From positions 1 through 57,386 of the forward strand of contig CAWIVJ010000020.1 of NCBI GenBank assembly GCA_963839525.1: a DNA stretch of 57,386 bases, in the 5' to 3' direction. The notes beneath the pieces are model-generated. The model was not told where the DNA came from and made no database searches. It saw nothing but the letters and a program-made list of their open reading frames with translations. Made by a program: the position numbers and the translations under genes. This stretch comes from CAWIVJ01 sp963839525. GTDB lineage: Bacteria; Cyanobacteriota; Vampirovibrionia; Gastranaerophilales; Gastranaerophilaceae. This document shows positions 16,868 to 24,817 of the stretch, one piece after another. Positions within the stretch are counted from its first letter, which is position 1, and every line of letters starts with the position of its first letter.

Positions 16868-18472
16868 TTAACTTACATTCTTTTCTTCAAAATCTTTTCC
16901 GCCGACAATTTTTAAGTGGCGTTGTTCGCCTTCCCCAACACTTTGGCTTGCTAAATTATGCTGCTCAATAAGCTCATGCTGCATTTTTCTTATCTTCTGA
17001 TTTTGCGGTGTTAATTCTATGTGCTCTTCACCTTCCAGAATTTTTGCAATAGCTGCTTTTGCTTCATCAAGCGCTCTTTCTGCATCATCGTAATAACCTT
17101 GCAGCGTTTCAGAAGCTTCTTGTATGCCTAAAGCTTCTTTTACCACTTTTTGAACTTGTGACATTGAATTGGTTTTTACATAGAAAACCCTGATCCTATA
17201 GTCCTTCGCTGTAGAAAGAACTTTCGCTCCGCCTTTTGCAAAGTTCTTATGCGCAATTACAACATCCGCATCTTCAATATTTCTTGTAATTTCAGCGTTT
17301 AAATCAAGCCGTTCAATAACCTTTTCAACAATATTTCTTGAAACAGCATAGATATAAATCTTCTTAAAATTCTTAACTTCTTTAACATAATCATGTCTTG
17401 AAAAATTAAATTTCAGACTATCCACAGTAGCAGACAAAGTTTTTTGATCAATTGAAGCAACTTTTTGAACAGACTCTTGAGGTTTTACTTCATAAGTTTG
17501 GTCTACTTTTCTTATTTCCGGCCTTATAGGCCACCCTCTTAATATATAATCGACCGCTTCAGCAGTATCTTTATAAATTGCAAGGGTATTTCTGTCAATA
17601 ATTTCAATAACTATATCAAAAGTCGGCTGTTTTTCTCTTTCCAAAACAGTTTTTTGGCTTCCTCTGCGTTTTGCTTCATCATCACCCAACGTTACTGATT
17701 GAATACTTCCAACTAAATCTGACAATGTCGGGTTTTTAATCAAGTTTTCAAGAGTATTGCCATGTGCGGTTGCAATAAGCATAACACCGCGTTCTGCAAT
17801 TGTTCTTGCAGCCTGTGCCTCTGCCTCTGTTCCGATTTCATCAACTACAATTACTTCAGGGGTATGGTTTTCAACCGCTTCAATCATTATGTCTTTTTGA
17901 AATTCAGGCTGGCGAACTTGCATTCTGCGAGCTTTTCCGATTGCAGAATGAGGATAATCTCCGTCTCCGGCGATTTCGTTTGAAGTATCCACAACAATAA
18001 CTCTTTTACCTACTTCATCAGCTATAAGCCTTGAAATTTCTCTTAATTTTGTAGTTTTACCAACTCCCGGACGTCCCAAAAATAAAATACTCTTTCCCTG
18101 AGTCACAAAATCTTTTATACAAGTAATTGTCCCCGTAACAACTCTACCAATTCTGCAAGTAAGACCTATTATTTTGCCTTGCCTGTTCCTTATTGCGCTT
18201 ATTCTGTGGAGTGTTCCGGGGATTCCTGAACGATTATCCGAAGTAAATTCCTGCACCCTCTGGGTAATATATAATAAGTCCTCATCCACTATTGGCTCAA
18301 CGCCCAAACAATCAATCTTTCCCCCCGAATGTCTCATTTCCGGCAACCTGCCTATATCCAAGACAATTTCTATTACATCATCCATATTTTCATAAGTTAT
18401 GTGCCTTTTTACCTTTTCCGATAGAATTTCAATTAATCTGTCAAGATCACTGTGAAACTGCACGTCATTCAT
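16868..18472 (-). CDS. Ycf45-type AAA ATPase with C-terminal R3H domain
   Basis: A cytoplasmic nucleotide- and nucleic-acid-binding protein of unknown precise role. Proteins of this build are typical of cyanobacteria and algal plastids (Ycf45), and the ATPase core resembles SpoIIIAA. The 534 aa comprise an N-terminal region, an AAA core with Walker A GRPGVGKT (133-140) and Walker B VIVVDEIG (207-214), a central DNA/RNA-binding-like segment with KNFKKIYIYAVSRNIVEKVI, and a C-terminal R3H domain (LTPQNQKIRKMQHELIEQHN, then GEGEQRHLKI) that binds single-stranded nucleic acid. It is transcribed alone and closed by a strong terminator. It is the best lineage marker in the window. Confidence 0.92.
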   Translation of the reverse strand: MNDVQFHSDLDRLIEILSEKVKRHITYENMDDVIEIVLDIGRLPEMRHSGGKIDCLGVEPIVDEDLLYITQRVQEFTSDNRSGIPGTLHRISAIRNRQGKIIGLTCRIGRVVTGTITCIKDFVTQGKSILFLGRPGVGKTTKLREISRLIADEVGKRVIVVDTSNEIAGDGDYPHSAIGKARRMQVRQPEFQKDIMIEAVENHTPEVIVVDEIGTEAEAQAARTIAERGVMLIATAHGNTLENLIKNPTLSDLVGSIQSVTLGDDEAKRRGSQKTVLEREKQPTFDIVIEIIDRNTLAIYKDTAEAVDYILRGWPIRPEIRKVDQTYEVKPQESVQKVASIDQKTLSATVDSLKFNFSRHDYVKEVKNFKKIYIYAVSRNIVEKVIERLDLNAEITRNIEDADVVIAHKNFAKGGAKVLSTAKDYRIRVFYVKTNSMSQVQKVVKEALGIQEASETLQGYYDDAERALDEAKAAIAKILEGEEHIELTPQNQKIRKMQHELIEQHNLASQSVGEGEQRHLKIVGGKDFEEKNVS

Positions 18473-18643
18473 AAATTAAACCTCTTTTAAATGTATAGAC
18501 TTTGATTGTTTTAACACATATTTTTCCGCCTTTTTATTGCTTTTAACAGTACTTCTACTACTATTATACCACTTTTTAACATTTTTCCCCACTTTAATAC
18601 TACAGACAGAGTAGTAATATTTACATATCTTTATAAAAAAGAT

Positions 18644-18680
18644 AAGGCTAAAAGGGTTTTAAATAAACTATTTTAGCCTT
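18644..18680 (-). terminator. rho-independent terminator of the GlcF-like gene
   Basis: AAGGCTAAAA (18644-18653) and TTTTAGCCTT (18671-18680) form a 10-bp stem; read on the minus strand it is followed by ATCTTTTTTAT. It lies 13 bp beyond the stop of the gene ending at 18693. Confidence 0.75.
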
Positions 18681-18692
18681 TGTAAAGTTTTT

Positions 18693-19946
18693 TTAAGCCT
18701 CAATTTTTGCCTGAGAAATGAATTCAATGAAGTTAACAAGTGAAGAATGAATTATGAAGGGTGAATGTAAGTTAAGCTCAATCATTCCTTGTATTAAACC
18801 CAAAATACAAGCAGGACAAGAAGTAACAATATAATCTGTACCAGTAGCAAGCGAATTTTTTACTTTTTGGGCAGAAATTTTTTGAGAAATTTCCGAATTT
18901 TTGATTGCAAATTCACCCGAAAATCCGCAACACTTATCAAAATCTTTCATTTCAACATATTCAACATTTTTAGCTTTTTTCAAAAATTCTTGCAAAAAAC
19001 TTAAATCTTCTAAATGACACGGTTTATGAAAAGTAAATGATACTTTTTCGCTAAATTCAATATTTTTTGCCTTTTTTACAATAAAATCAACAATATTTAT
19101 TGATTTTTTATTAATTTTTTTAAGTTTTTCAAGTAAATTTTCATCATCGATATGGTTTTCGTATTCTTTGAATGCACTTTGGCAAGTTGCACAATCTGTT
19201 AAAAAATAGTCGAATTCATCAGGAATTTGCGCAAGATTAAAAATAGCTTGTTTTTTAAATTGTTCAGTATTTCCGTTTGACAAAAACGGAATCCCGCAAC
19301 ATTGAAATTTTACAGGCAAAATTTCAACACCCATTTGTTTCAAAGCTTTCTCAGCAGCATTTTTCACCCGTGGATTTATGTAGTCGTTTACACAGCCTTT
19401 AAAGTAGATTATTTTTGTAGTTTTTGGGTGCTTGTGAGATTCTGAAACGAGTTCAGAATGACGTACTGGCATACTAATAAACTCATTTGCTAAAATTATT
19501 TTCTTTCCTAGCTTAAATTTATTTAAAATTGGGTAAAAACATTTCATTATACTGTCAAGTTTCAAAAAACGATATGTGTTTGCAGCTAGTTTCACTAAAT
19601 TTAAAAATAAATTGAAAAAATAGTGCGAATTCAAAATTTTAATAAATTTTGAATTCGCACTATTTTTAAAATATTCAGCCTTTGCTGCTAAAAAGATTCT
19701 CTTTGCGTCAATTCCACTTGGACAAAAATCTTTACAGGCATTGCATTTAAGGCACATATCAAGATATTTATTAACATTTTTGTTTAATTCTAAATCGCCT
19801 TTGATAATTCCGTTAAGCATAATAAATTTACCGCGAGAAACAGCACAATCATTACCTGTTTGTTCATAAACAGGACAAACAGATTGGCAAAGCCCGCACT
19901 TTGAACACGTATGTATTTCTTCTTTGTAATCTTTGAGGGTTTTCAT
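18693..19946 (-). CDS. GlcF-like (Fe-S)-binding oxidoreductase subunit
   Basis: An iron-sulfur electron-transfer subunit like GlcF of glycolate oxidase or related 2-hydroxyacid dehydrogenases. Two 4Fe-4S ligand sets lie at C14-C17-C20-C24 and C65-C68-C71-C75, each CxxCxxCxxxCP. Two CCG domains follow (GCVNDY to FQCCGIPF; PCHLED to KCCGFSGEF, then SCPAC). No flavin subunit (GlcD) adjoins it, so the substrate is open. Two oddities sit in the linker between the Fe-S and CCG domains. Residues 163-170 (HSELVSES) are encoded by a dispersed palindromic repeat, and residues near 95-110 by a perfect 24-bp-arm palindrome. Both keep the frame. The product is 417 aa. Confidence 0.85.
   Translation of the reverse strand: MKTLKDYKEEIHTCSKCGLCQSVCPVYEQTGNDCAVSRGKFIMLNGIIKGDLELNKNVNKYLDMCLKCNACKDFCPSGIDAKRIFLAAKAEYFKNSANSKFIKILNSHYFFNLFLNLVKLAANTYRFLKLDSIMKCFYPILNKFKLGKKIILANEFISMPVRHSELVSESHKHPKTTKIIYFKGCVNDYINPRVKNAAEKALKQMGVEILPVKFQCCGIPFLSNGNTEQFKKQAIFNLAQIPDEFDYFLTDCATCQSAFKEYENHIDDENLLEKLKKINKKSINIVDFIVKKAKNIEFSEKVSFTFHKPCHLEDLSFLQEFLKKAKNVEYVEMKDFDKCCGFSGEFAIKNSEISQKISAQKVKNSLATGTDYIVTSCPACILGLIQGMIELNLHSPFIIHSSLVNFIEFISQAKIEA
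19434..19462 (-). repeat. palindromic repeat of the GTCATCCTGAAC family, in frame inside the GlcF-like gene
   Basis: Read on the minus strand, this 29-bp copy starts GTCATTCTGAACTCGTTTC and encodes RHSELVSESH. It matches the left part of the repeats at 34755 and 35811 with a few differences. It lies in the linker before the first CCG domain and preserves the reading frame. Confidence 0.75.
19616..19667. repeat. perfect 24-bp-arm hairpin inside the GlcF-like gene
   Basis: Arms 19616-19639 and 19644-19667 are perfectly complementary around a 4-nt loop (TAAT). The core is TAGTGCGAATTCAAAATTT. It lies within coding sequence between the second Fe-S cluster and the linker. Its sequence is unrelated to the other repeat families here. 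Confidence 0.8.
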
Positions 19947-20019
19947 ATTAAAATTTTAACACAGTTTCATGCTGTTAAACCAGCAAGTCCGTTTGAGACA
20001 AAGACCTTTTCCGTAGTTC

Positions 20020-20232
20020 CTATTTTCTTTTTTTTAAATCAATATCATAGTCAAGGCTATCCAGAATATCTTTTACATCTTGGTATTTTATAGTATTCTT
20101 GCGAAGTTTTTGAGATATACTGTCAGCAGTAATTTTCTTATTAAGCTTGGATGATAACATTTTTGCTAACTCTACTAAAGTCAGGTTTTCTTTTAATAAA
20201 ATTATTTTTATTTCTTCTCTAATATTTGGCAT
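20020..20232 (-). CDS. small HTH regulator of a divergent gene pair, 70 aa
   Basis: A one-domain DNA-binding protein. The motif LTLVELAKML, followed by ITADSISQKLRKNTIKYQDV and DILDSLDYDIDLKKRK, matches the extended HTH of small XRE-like proteins whose recognition helix reads SxxxLSxKL. It is paralogous to the protein at 30751-30966 (TMTELASRM; VSQNGLSQKLGNESLRYDEL; LGYDLDFKKRN). It diverges from a 64-aa partner gene at 20386, and the space between holds five ACGT sites. It likely represses both promoters. Its own -10 is probably TATAAT on the minus strand (20261-20266). Confidence 0.75.
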   Translation of the reverse strand: MPNIREEIKIILLKENLTLVELAKMLSSKLNKKITADSISQKLRKNTIKYQDVKDILDSLDYDIDLKKRK

Positions 20233-20275
20233 TAAATTTATCCTTTTATATTGTTAATTCATTATACTATTTTTA

Positions 20276-20350
20276 ACGTGAAAATAATGAATTTAACGTA
20301 TAAAAGGATAATATACGTATAAAAATACGTTGAAAAAATAAAATAAACGT
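20276..20350. promoter_or_regulatory. operator-like array of five ACGT sites
   Basis: ACGT cores start at 20276, 20296, 20315, 20327 and 20347, all within AT-rich flanks (TAACGT, ATACGTAT, ATACGT, AAACGT). Spacings of 20, 19, 12 and 20 bp put them roughly on one face of the helix. They overlap both divergent promoters, as expected for binding by the adjacent HTH protein. Confidence 0.5.
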
Positions 20351-20357
20351 GTATAAT
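20330..20357 (+). promoter_or_regulatory. sigma-70 promoter of the 64-aa partner gene
   Basis: TTGAAA (20330-20335) and a perfect TATAAT (20352-20357) are 16 bp apart. This puts the transcript start near 20364, which rules out the in-frame ATG at 20356 and favours 20386. Two ACGT sites touch or lie within it. Confidence 0.7.
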
Positions 20358-20385
20358 GAAAGGTATCTTAACAAAAAGGTGTTTT

Positions 20386-20580
20386 ATGGAACTTACACAA
20401 GAAGAATTTGATAAAATTAATAAACTGGAAAATGCAATATTTAATGTTGAAAATTTATCTGAAATTTTATATCAATATCAGGGTGAAAAAGAAATTCTTA
20501 TAGATGTTTTATTCGAAAAAATATTATTAATGAAAAATGAATTTAATGATTTTGTAAATTTATTGATTAAAAAAGATTAA
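20386..20580 (+). CDS. small acidic partner protein of the HTH pair, 64 aa
   Basis: Function unknown. It is a short, helical, mostly acidic protein (MELTQEEFDKINKLENAI, then LSEILYQYQ and FNDFVNLLIKKD) with no signal peptide or membrane segment. It pairs divergently with the HTH gene at 20020-20232. Its pattern of hydrophobic positions resembles the partner protein at 31075-31257, although identity is low. ATG 20386 follows an AAAAAGG ribosome site by 7-8 nt and fits the promoter. It may bind the HTH protein and modulate it, but this is inferred only from pairing. Confidence 0.65.
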   Translation: MELTQEEFDKINKLENAIFNVENLSEILYQYQGEKEILIDVLFEKILLMKNEFNDFVNLLIKKD

Positions 20581-20622
20581 ACAACTTATCACCTGATAAC
20601 CTTATAAGCTCAATGCTACACT

Positions 20623-22281
20623 TTAACCAGTAATCGCACCTAAACTCGCACTTTGAACAGTTTTTGAGTATCTTGCCAGATAACCGCTTTTTTCTTTTGA
20701 TTCAAAAGGCTTAAGCCCGGATTTTCTTTTTTCAAGCTCTTTTTCATCTACAAGCAGTTCAATCAAACGTTGATTTATATCTATTTTTATTTTATCACCT
20801 TTTTGGACAAGAGCCAAAAGTCCTCCTGTTGCAGCTTCCGGACAAATATGCCCTATGCAAAGACCGCGTGTACCGCCTGAAAAACGTCCGTCTGTAATAA
20901 GAGCAACTGATTTTCCAAGCCCTTTTCCTACAATAAGAGAAGTCGGGGCAAGCATTTCTCTCATACCCGGTCCGCCTTTTGGTCCTTCATATCGAATTAC
21001 TACAACATCTCCTGCGTCAACTTCATCTTCTTCAATCGCCTTCATTGCTTCTTCTTCGCTATTAAAAGGTTTTGCAGTACCTTCAAATTCAAAAACACTT
21101 TTATCAACACCCGAAATTTTAATAACGGCTCCATCTGGAGCTAAATTCCCTTTCAATACTCCTAATCCCGGATTTGAACTGATAGGATTATCGAAAGGTC
21201 TTATTACATCTTCATCAACCCAAGCCTGCTGAGCAATTTCTTTTATAGAAAATCCCAAAACATTCTTTGTATTCTTAAATTCAGGAGTTTTACCATAAAG
21301 AGTTTTTATTGCCCCCGGAATTGAACCTGCATTGTTCAAATCAGTCATAGTAGCATCAGCAGATGGATCTAACTTAATTAATTGAGGAATTTTAAAGCTT
21401 AATTCATCAAAATCTTCTAAAGAAATATCTGCTCTTGCCTGATTTGCAATCGCAAGCAAATGTAAAATGGAGTTTGTAGAACCTCCAAGCGCCAAATCCA
21501 TTATAATTGCATTCCTTAGCGAATCTTTTGTTATTATGTCTTGTGGTTTAACGTTATTTTTAACTGCCTCCATAACTGCCATACCGCTTTCAAACGCAAT
21601 TCGTTTTTTTAGCGCAGAAACCGCTGAAGCAGTTGCACAATAAGGAAGGCTAAGCCCCATAACTTCAGTCAGGCAAGCCATTGTATTTGCTGTGTAAAGA
21701 CCCTGACATGCTCCGGCTGACGGGCAAGAAGCTTCTTCAAGCTCATATAGTCTTTTTTCAGTAATTTCTCCTATTCTAAGCTTGCCTATCGCTTCAAAAG
21801 AACCTTTTATCATTGTAAGTTTTTCACCTTTGGAACAGCCGTCAAGCATTGGTCCTGCTGTTACCATTATTGCAGGAATATTTAGCCTCAAAGCACCCAT
21901 AATCATTCCCGGAGTTATTTTATCGCAATTTGACAACAGCACAATACCATCTAATTGATGAGCACCTGCAACACTTTCAACACAATCGGCAATTAAATCA
22001 CGGGAAGGAAGTGAATATTTCATTCCGCTGTGCCCCATTGCAATTCCGTCACAAATTGCAGGGGTTCCGAAAATAAACGCTTGCCCGCCTGCACTGTGAA
22101 TACCTTTTTCAATCTGGCGTTCCAAATCTCTCATGCCGGTATGACCGGGAACCAAGTCTGAAAAAGAGCTTGCAATTCCTATAAAAGGTTTTTTCATCCC
22201 TTCTTTACTGACGCCTGTTGCATACAAAAGTCCTCTGTGAGGCGCTCTTGCTATACTTTTTTTGATTTCATCACTTTTCAT
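20623..22281 (-). CDS. ilvD: dihydroxy-acid dehydratase
   Basis: Dehydrates dihydroxy acids to the 2-keto acid precursors of valine, leucine and isoleucine; the product ketoisovalerate also feeds PanB. At 552 aa it is full length. It carries the iron-sulfur ligand motifs LLSNCDKITPGM (C119) and EEASCPSAGACQGLY (C192), with GTPAICDGI supplying the third cysteine. The C-terminal TDGRFSGGTRG and GHICPEA are also typical. It lies 59 bp downstream of pyk on the same strand. No other ilv or leu genes are in the window. Confidence 0.96.
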   Translation of the reverse strand: MKSDEIKKSIARAPHRGLLYATGVSKEGMKKPFIGIASSFSDLVPGHTGMRDLERQIEKGIHSAGGQAFIFGTPAICDGIAMGHSGMKYSLPSRDLIADCVESVAGAHQLDGIVLLSNCDKITPGMIMGALRLNIPAIMVTAGPMLDGCSKGEKLTMIKGSFEAIGKLRIGEITEKRLYELEEASCPSAGACQGLYTANTMACLTEVMGLSLPYCATASAVSALKKRIAFESGMAVMEAVKNNVKPQDIITKDSLRNAIIMDLALGGSTNSILHLLAIANQARADISLEDFDELSFKIPQLIKLDPSADATMTDLNNAGSIPGAIKTLYGKTPEFKNTKNVLGFSIKEIAQQAWVDEDVIRPFDNPISSNPGLGVLKGNLAPDGAVIKISGVDKSVFEFEGTAKPFNSEEEAMKAIEEDEVDAGDVVVIRYEGPKGGPGMREMLAPTSLIVGKGLGKSVALITDGRFSGGTRGLCIGHICPEAATGGLLALVQKGDKIKIDINQRLIELLVDEKELEKRKSGLKPFESKEKSGYLARYSKTVQSASLGAITG

Positions 22282-22340
22282 GTTTATACCCTCATTTTAT
22301 ACCAACGAAATAGTAATACCTATCTAATTTTTACCTTTTT

Positions 22341-23780
22341 TTAAAAACCATCCCCAATTTCATGGAGTTTTATAAAGTTTGTTTTTCCTACAAGCAGGTC
22401 AGGCAAAGCTCCAGTTACAACAAATTTATCACCCGGTTTGAAGTTAAAACGCTCAATTAAACATTTGTCCAAAAGTTCCAAAGTCTGCTGATCAATTCCA
22501 TCACTTAGTTCCATTTCAATAGGATAAACATCACTGTATAACATCATTCTCCGGCTATTTCTATGGCTGGGACAAAAACTAAAAATCGGAACACTCGGTT
22601 TGGCTTTTGATAACAATTTTGGAGTATAGCCGCTTGCAGTTAATGTCAAAATAGCTTTAACTTTAATTTTTTCAACCATATCAATAATAGCCATACAAAT
22701 TGCGATTGAATCATCTTTACATGCGTTAATTAAATCTTGCGGATAATAATTATGAGTCATCATCTCGCTTTTTTCAACGTTTTGCGAAATAGCTTTCATC
22801 ATTTTAACCGCTTCAACCGGATATTTTCCAGCAGCTGTTTCACCTGAAAGCATAATTGCATCTGTTCCGTCAATAATTGCATTCGCAACGTCTGAAGCTT
22901 CTGCACGAGTAGGAATCGGTTGTTCAATCATTGATTCAAGCATTTGAGTTGCTACAATTACAACCTTTCTTTGCGCATTTGCTTTTTTAATTATTTCTTT
23001 TTGCACAATAGGAACTTTTTCGGGAGAAATTTCTATTCCCAAGTCGCCACGTGCAACCATTATTCCTGAAGATTTTAATATAATTTCATCAATGTTTTTC
23101 AAAGCTTGGGGTTTTTCAATTTTTGAAATAACTTTAACTTTTCCGTTATATTTTTTAATTAATTCTCTTAATTCCATTACATCTTTGGCATGGCGGACAA
23201 AGGATAAGCCTAAATAATCAATTTCATTATTTATTGCAAATTTTACAAATTGCTTATCGCGCTCTGTCAAAACATTAAGACTTCCTTGAGAACCCGGAAT
23301 ATTTATACCTTTTCTCTGCTTTAAAAGCCCGCCGCAAATAACTTTTGCGCTGATTATATCTTTTTTAATCTCTACAACTTCAAGAACAAGTTTTCCGTCG
23401 TCTAATAAAATCTTTTCGCCGATAGTTACATCTTTTGTAATACCTGCATAGTCAACCGGTATAATTCCATCAGCATATTCTTCCTGATGTTTAAATTTTA
23501 CTACTGAATCTTTAACAAGTTCTATAGCTCCGTCAAAATTTCCTACTCTTATTTTAGGTCCCTGTAAATCCAACAAAGTAGGTATAGGGTAACCTAATTC
23601 TTTTTCAACTTCTCTAATAAAATTAAGACGTTTTAAATGTATTTCTTCATTTCCATGTGACGAATTCAGCCTGAACATTGTGACACCTGCTTTTGCCAAA
23701 GCTTTTATCTTTTCTTTTGTCTCGCTGCTCGGTCCCAATGTTGCTATTATTTTCGTACTAACTAAATTTTTCATTTTCAT
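22341..23780 (-). CDS. pyk: pyruvate kinase
   Basis: Converts PEP and ADP to pyruvate and ATP, the last step of glycolysis. The 479 aa hold TKIIATLGPSS near the N-terminus, the barrel motifs LLDLQGPKIRVG, the active-site signature KVISKIEKPQALKNIDEI with the catalytic Lys, MVARGDLGIEI and ATQMLESMI, and a C-terminal allosteric domain. Two in-frame ATGs (23780 and 23774) are possible; GGAGG lies 6 nt before the second, which is slightly favoured. With the malic enzyme and PEP carboxykinase at 27-30 kb, the window covers most of the PEP/pyruvate/C4 interconversions. Confidence 0.96.
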   Translation of the reverse strand: MKMKNLVSTKIIATLGPSSETKEKIKALAKAGVTMFRLNSSHGNEEIHLKRLNFIREVEKELGYPIPTLLDLQGPKIRVGNFDGAIELVKDSVVKFKHQEEYADGIIPVDYAGITKDVTIGEKILLDDGKLVLEVVEIKKDIISAKVICGGLLKQRKGINIPGSQGSLNVLTERDKQFVKFAINNEIDYLGLSFVRHAKDVMELRELIKKYNGKVKVISKIEKPQALKNIDEIILKSSGIMVARGDLGIEISPEKVPIVQKEIIKKANAQRKVVIVATQMLESMIEQPIPTRAEASDVANAIIDGTDAIMLSGETAAGKYPVEAVKMMKAISQNVEKSEMMTHNYYPQDLINACKDDSIAICMAIIDMVEKIKVKAILTLTASGYTPKLLSKAKPSVPIFSFCPSHRNSRRMMLYSDVYPIEMELSDGIDQQTLELLDKCLIERFNFKPGDKFVVTGALPDLLVGKTNFIKLHEIGDGF

Positions 23781-23844
23781 CCTCCAGATCCTCCAAATAT
23801 TATTTTATCGCAAAAATTAAATTTATGTTCTATAAACTCATGTC

Positions 23845-23873
23845 TTTACAAAATTACCATTATATCTTATAAT
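23845..23873 (+). promoter_or_regulatory. sigma-70 promoter of the exported protein gene at 23904
   Basis: TTTACA (23845-23850) and TATAAT (23868-23873) are exactly 17 bp apart. The in-frame ATG at 23874 abuts the -10 box and lies before the predicted transcript start, so translation must begin at 23904. Confidence 0.7.
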
Positions 23874-23903
23874 ATGAAAGTAAAATGTACAAAGGGTTTT
23901 AAG

Positions 23904-24620
23904 ATGATAAAAAATTTTTTAACAACTATTATAATTTTTTGTTTACTGAGTATAAATGCTGCTTCAATTGCCGCCTCTTGTTGTTGTCAAGAAAAAATTC
24001 TTTGTCAGGAGCATCTGGATGTACATAAAAAAGCTCCGGTGAACACAGTTACAATAACAAATTGTAGAAAAATTATTTGTGCTAATAATGTTTTAGCTGT
24101 TAAATTTGAATGTAAATTCTGCTCTAAACAAGCTTGCGCAGGTGATGTTGTGAATTTTATACTGCCTGAAGCACTTTATACAACAGAAGGAACTTTAGTA
24201 CTTCCTAAATGTACAAGAGTCGTTGCAGAAATTACAAAGGTACAGGATTCAAAGTGGTTCAATAAAAACGCCCGAGTGCGTTTAATTTTTAGATGCATAG
24301 TTCTTCCTGACGGCAGAGTTATGCCAATATGTGCAAAACCGTTTACTAAAGATGGAACTTTAAAAGAAGGACCCTGGATGACAACAGGAAAAATTGTTCT
24401 TTCAACATTAACTTTCGGAATTCTTGGTGCAGGTACAGGTGTTGGGTTCAGTTTTATTTCTCATCCGGCAAGAATTGGGACAGGACTTGCCATAGGTATA
24501 CCGGTAGGTTGTGGTGTTGGTCTCGCAACAGCACTTATTTCAAAAGGTTTAAGATATAAAGCAAAAGCCGGAGAACAAATTTTTATAATTTTAACAAATA
24601 ATGCCAATATTTGTAATTAG
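23904..24620 (+). CDS. exported cysteine-containing protein with glycine-zipper segment, 238 aa
   Basis: Family not recognised. A signal peptide (MIKNFLTTIIIFCLLSINA) is followed by SCCCQEKILC and further cysteines (CRKIIC; CKFCSKQAC). A central beta-rich stretch runs through GDVVNFILPEAL, LVLPKCTRVVAEITKV and ARVRLIFRCIVLPDGRVMP; the -lvlPkgt- and -PdGrv- pattern recalls TrbI/VirB10-type envelope domains. A Gly-rich hydrophobic segment (ILGAGTGVGF, then GTGLAIGIPVGCGVGLATAL) resembles a glycine zipper that could sit in a membrane. It lies ahead of two very cysteine-rich exported proteins on the same strand, each with its own terminator, suggesting a shared envelope location rather than one operon. 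Confidence 0.7.
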   Translation: MIKNFLTTIIIFCLLSINAASIAASCCCQEKILCQEHLDVHKKAPVNTVTITNCRKIICANNVLAVKFECKFCSKQACAGDVVNFILPEALYTTEGTLVLPKCTRVVAEITKVQDSKWFNKNARVRLIFRCIVLPDGRVMPICAKPFTKDGTLKEGPWMTTGKIVLSTLTFGILGAGTGVGFSFISHPARIGTGLAIGIPVGCGVGLATALISKGLRYKAKAGEQIFIILTNNANICN

Positions 24621-24658
24621 GTTTTTATAACTTTTCTAATTCCTGATTTTTTCATGTC

Positions 24659-24697
24659 TATAGCCATGATGGATATTCTTTTGGGCTATATTTTTTT
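24659..24697 (+). terminator. rho-independent terminator
   Basis: TATAGCC (24659-24665) pairs with GGCTATA (24684-24690), followed directly by seven T. It lies 39 bp after the stop of the preceding exported protein gene. Confidence 0.7.
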
Positions 24698-24752
24698 ATA
24701 AATATTACCTTCTTAGGTATAGTTTTTTATCTTTGTAACTATAAACTAAGCG
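24697..24752 (+). promoter_or_regulatory. conserved upstream block shared by the two Cys-rich genes (copy 1)
   Basis: This block begins TATAAATATTACCTTCTTAG and aligns without large gaps to 25241-25296, which begins TATAAATACTACCCTTATAG; roughly two-thirds of positions match. Each lies about 70-120 bp before a cysteine-rich gene. The similarity suggests common regulation or a duplication that included the promoter region. Confidence 0.45.
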
Positions 24753-24817
24753 TAGGTAGTTGAATTATATCACTACAATAAAATCTACTTAAATAGTTAA
24801 AGAAGGAGAAAAGAATT

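Noticed and set aside
20356..20385. Upstream start for the 64-aa partner protein
   Set aside because: The ATG at 20356 overlaps the TATAAT box; the start at 20386 has a ribosome site and lies after the predicted transcript start.
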